Assembly: GCA_934122085.1 (NCBI GenBank)
Contig: CAKOVS010000006.1
Coordinates: forward strand, 43,105 to 107,104
Length of the DNA: 64,000 bases
Direction of reading: 5' to 3'
From: an uncultured Clostridia bacterium
GTDB taxonomy: Bacteria; Bacillota; Clostridia; TANB77; CAG-508
Shown here: positions 61,513-64,000 of the stretch, one piece after another
Position numbering within the stretch: the first letter of the stretch is position 1
Layout of the letters: each line of letters opens with the position of its first letter
Notes under the pieces: model-generated
Databases searched by the model: none
What the model saw: only the letters and a program-made list of their open reading frames with translations
What the model was told of the DNA's origin: nothing
Made by a program: the position numbers and the translations under genes

Positions 61513-61551
61513 TTTTAATTATTTTTATTGTTATAATAAAAATAATTAAAA
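61513..61551. promoter_or_regulatory. 17-bp palindrome over a TATAAT box before the Ig-repeat gene
   Basis: TTTTAATTATTTTTATT (61513-61529) is perfectly complementary to 61535-61551, separated by GTTAT. The centre contains TATAAT (61532-61537). It could be an operator for both divergent genes or simply an AT-rich hairpin. Confidence 0.45.
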
Positions 61552-61601
61552 TTTTTGTAGAAAAATATCGAAAAAATACTAAAAGAAAGGATAAAAAAAT
61601 T

Positions 61602-64000
61602 ATGAAAAGACAAAAGAACAATAGAGGAGTTACATTGATAGCATTAGTGGTAACAATAATTGTGATGCTAATATTAGCTGGAATAGGGATAAATTCAGTA
61701 ATTGGAAATAAAGGAATATTTTCAAATGCCGAAAAATCAAAAAATCAAACAGATATCTCAGAAGAAAAGAGCATTCTAAAAGTATCAGTAATATCAGCAA
61801 TGGGAGCAGATAGTGTAGCAGGAATCACTAAAGGAAATCTTGAAGAAGCATTAGATAAGAATGTTAAAAATTATGATTTGACTCAAAAAACTGATGAAGA
61901 ATATGGAAATGTATATGAAATAAAATTCAAAGAAACAGGAAATACATATACAATTTTAGATGATGGAACAATATTAAGTGAAGAAGAAAAAGAAAATAAT
62001 ATAAGTGCAATAAAAATTCTTCAAGATACTAATGTGGTATTAGAAGTTGGTGAAAAAAAGACTATAGCATTAAAAGAGAATTTAGACAATATAGAAAGTG
62101 TAAAATGGAAAAACTATGGTGAAGATATTGTAGAAATACCAAGTAGTTCAGAAAATGCTAAGTCAATTGAAATATTGGGAAAGAAAATAGGGACAACAAC
62201 AATAGAAGTAGAAGTTGAAATAAAAAATGGAAGTGAAACCCAAAAAAAGACGGAAATGTGCCAAGTAACAGTAAGACAGAAGTATGAAGGAAAAGAAAAA
62301 AGTGTAAAACTAGATAAAACAGAATTTAAAATAGATTTAAGTTCTACAGAAAAGACAGTACAATTAAAAGCAACAGTAGAACCATCTAATGTAAAGACAA
62401 CGTTAAAATGGAAAACAAGTGACTCAAATGTAGCAACTGTTAATGAAAACGGATTGGTTACAGGAGTAAGCATAGGAACAGCGATGATAACAGTAACAAC
62501 AGAGAATGGAAAGACAGCTCAATGTAAAGTAATAGTAGAATTAAATCCAACAGAAGTTGTATTAAACAAAACACAATTAACATTTGATATGAGTAAAAAT
62601 AGAACAGAGCAATTAATAGCAACAGTAAAACCAGAAAATGCAATGAATAATAAAATTACATGGAGTAGTAGTGATAGTAAGAAAGTAAAGGTTGAAAGTG
62701 AAACAGGAATAGTTACAGCATTAGAAAATACAGAAGAAAATAATCCGGTAAGAATAACAGCAACAACACCAAATGGAAAAAGTGCAACATGTATGGTAAT
62801 AGTTCAAACAAGTCCAACAAGTATAGCATTAGACAAAACAAATGTAACAATAGATTTAAGTATAAATAAAACAGCTCAATTAAAAGAAACAATATATCCA
62901 AGTACAGCAAACATACAAAATAAAGTAACATGGAAGAGTGAAGATCCAAGTATAGCCACAGTAAAAGATGGATTAATAACAGGAGTAAAAAACGGAAATA
63001 CAACAATAACAGTAACAACAGAAAACGGGAAGTCAGCAACATGTAAAGTAACAGTACAAACAAGTCCAACAAGTGTAACATTAGATCAAACAAATGTAAC
63101 ATTAGATATAAGTACAAATAAAACAGTACAATTAAAAGCAACAGTAAATCCAAGTACAGCAAATGTCAAAACAGGAATAACATGGAGAAGTGATGATTCA
63201 AGTATAGCTACAGTAAAAGATGGATTAGTAACAGGAGTAAAAAACGGAAGTACAACAATAACAGTAACAACAGAAAACGGAAAATCAGCAACATGTAAAA
63301 TAACAGTACAAACAAGTCCGACAAGTGTAACGTTAAATCAAACAAATGTAACATTAGATATAAGTACAAATAAAACAGTACAATTAACGGCAACAATAAA
63401 TCCAAGTACAGCAAATGTACAAACAGGAATAACATGGAAGAGTAATGATTCAAGTATAGCCACAGTAAAAGATGGATTAATAACAGGAGTAAAAAACGGA
63501 AGTACAACAATAACAGTAACAACAGACAATGGAAAGTCAGCAACATGTAAAGTAACAGTACAAACAAGTCCAACAAGTGTAACATTAAATCAAACAAATG
63601 TAACATTAGATATAAGTACAAATAAAACAGTACAATTAAAAGCAACAGTAAATCCAAGTACAGCAAATGTCAAAACAGGAATAACATGGAGAAGTGATGA
63701 TTCAAGTATAGCTACAGTAAAAGATGGATTAGTAACAGGAGTAAAAAACGGAAGTACAACAATAACAGTAACAACAGAAAACGGAAAATCAGCAACATGT
63801 AAAATAACAGTACAAACAAGTCCGACAAGTGTAACGTTAAATCAAACAAATGTAACATTAGATATAAGTACAAATAAAACAGTACAATTAACGGCAACAA
63901 TAAATCCAAGTACAGCAAATGTACAAACAGGAATAACATGGAAGAGTAATGATTCAAGTATAGCCACAGTAAAAGATGGATTAGTAACAGGAGTAAAAAA
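61602..64000 (+). CDS. Large surface protein with pilin-like leader and tandem bacterial Ig-like (BIG2) repeats, 3' end outside window
   Basis: The frame from ATG 61602 (AGAAAGGA upstream) stays open for 799 codons to the edge. The N terminus NNRGVTLIALVVTIIVML looks like a type III/IV prepilin leader (cleavage after Gly, then a hydrophobic helix), but position +5 is Ala instead of the usual Glu. A region of ~180 residues (~45-230) is followed by at least seven BIG2 domains of about 84 residues, each with a VTLDxTNVTLDIS start, a WxSxDSSIATVxDGLVTGV core and an ATCKVTVQT end. Probably an adhesin or pilus-like fibre. Long Leu-rich minus-strand frames here are shadows. Confidence 0.85.
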   Translation, partial: MKRQKNNRGVTLIALVVTIIVMLILAGIGINSVIGNKGIFSNAEKSKNQTDISEEKSILKVSVISAMGADSVAGITKGNLEEALDKNVKNYDLTQKTDEEYGNVYEIKFKETGNTYTILDDGTILSEEEKENNISAIKILQDTNVVLEVGEKKTIALKENLDNIESVKWKNYGEDIVEIPSSSENAKSIEILGKKIGTTTIEVEVEIKNGSETQKKTEMCQVTVRQKYEGKEKSVKLDKTEFKIDLSSTEKTVQLKATVEPSNVKTTLKWKTSDSNVATVNENGLVTGVSIGTAMITVTTENGKTAQCKVIVELNPTEVVLNKTQLTFDMSKNRTEQLIATVKPENAMNNKITWSSSDSKKVKVESETGIVTALENTEENNPVRITATTPNGKSATCMVIVQTSPTSIALDKTNVTIDLSINKTAQLKETIYPSTANIQNKVTWKSEDPSIATVKDGLITGVKNGNTTITVTTENGKSATCKVTVQTSPTSVTLDQTNVTLDISTNKTVQLKATVNPSTANVKTGITWRSDDSSIATVKDGLVTGVKNGSTTITVTTENGKSATCKITVQTSPTSVTLNQTNVTLDISTNKTVQLTATINPSTANVQTGITWKSNDSSIATVKDGLITGVKNGSTTITVTTDNGKSATCKVTVQTSPTSVTLNQTNVTLDISTNKTVQLKATVNPSTANVKTGITWRSDDSSIATVKDGLVTGVKNGSTTITVTTENGKSATCKITVQTSPTSVTLNQTNVTLDISTNKTVQLTATINPSTANVQTGITWKSNDSSIATVKDGLVTGVK
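63071..64000 (+). repeat. 252-base tandem repeats with a duplicated 504-base unit
   Basis: Repeat starts fall at about 62819, 63071, 63323, 63575 and 63827, exactly 252 bases (84 codons) apart. The units at 63071 and 63575 are almost identical (one GAT/AAT change near the start), and so are those at 63323 and 63827. A pair of repeats has therefore been copied as one block recently. Confidence 0.9.

Noticed and set aside
62713..63957. Long Leu-rich minus-strand frames in the Ig-repeat region
   Set aside because: They repeat with the 252-base period and are antisense shadows of the plus-strand repeats; no starts with ribosome sites.

Overview
The window looks like part of the chromosome of a very AT-rich Gram-positive anaerobe of the class Clostridia, probably an uncultured gut-type lineage. 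The signs are A-ending codons, strong AGGAGG ribosome binding sites, consensus TTGACA/TATAAT promoters, U-rich hairpin terminators, a sortase LPKTG anchor, dockerin repeats, VanW-type wall proteins, a 2-hydroxyacyl-CoA dehydratase activase and LexA. This is inference from gene content; no rRNA is present.

Layout. 1-4117: 3' part of an ileS of the eukaryote/archaea-like class, then uvrA. 4169-4969: a promoter-driven structured RNA and a small secreted protein. 5187-9491: a fused activase. 9548-10311: an unrecognised gene of unusual composition and a compact locus with the layout of the par/Fst type I toxin-antitoxin systems (tiny hydrophobic peptide, convergent antisense RNA, shared terminator, direct repeats). 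10445-20454: a type II fatty-acid synthesis operon (acyl-CoA/ACP synthetase, birA, fabD, fabG, fabF, accB, fabZ, accC, accD, accA, fabI) that lacks fabH and acpP. 20573-29720: surface polysaccharide and envelope genes, two glycosyltransferases, VanW and DUF4832-like proteins, tRNA-Tyr, plsC. 29787-35308: typA, trmR, an RluA-type synthase, a DUF5662 protein, trmB. 35333-36279: Alg14/Alg13-like glycosyltransferase halves. 36436-41708: ftsE, ftsX, two EnvC-like M23 proteins and ctpA, a division-linked wall hydrolysis module. 41846-46425: pgsA, greA, lexA, a GH18 protein, hpf.

From 46450 on, many genes lie on the minus strand: rqcH, an M23 peptidase, tRNA-Trp, a sortase-anchored VWA protein, a Cys-rich micropeptide, a U32 peptidase. 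Plus-strand genes here are a dockerin-bearing glucosaminidase next to a membrane-anchored cohesin-like protein, a RelB/YoeB pair and a VanW protein. rpmE, dacF and an HD-GYP protein follow on the minus strand. The window ends inside a long plus-strand gene (61602 to the edge) with a pilin-like leader and tandem bacterial Ig-like repeats, including a near-identical 504-base duplication.

Most notable unexplained items: the par-like antisense locus (10060-10311), a family of two-hairpin repeats (45676, 49044, 53399) with apparent stem covariation, the structured RNA at about 4204-4391, and the adjacent dockerin/cohesin-like pair. Motifs and pairings were read by eye; no search or folding was run.
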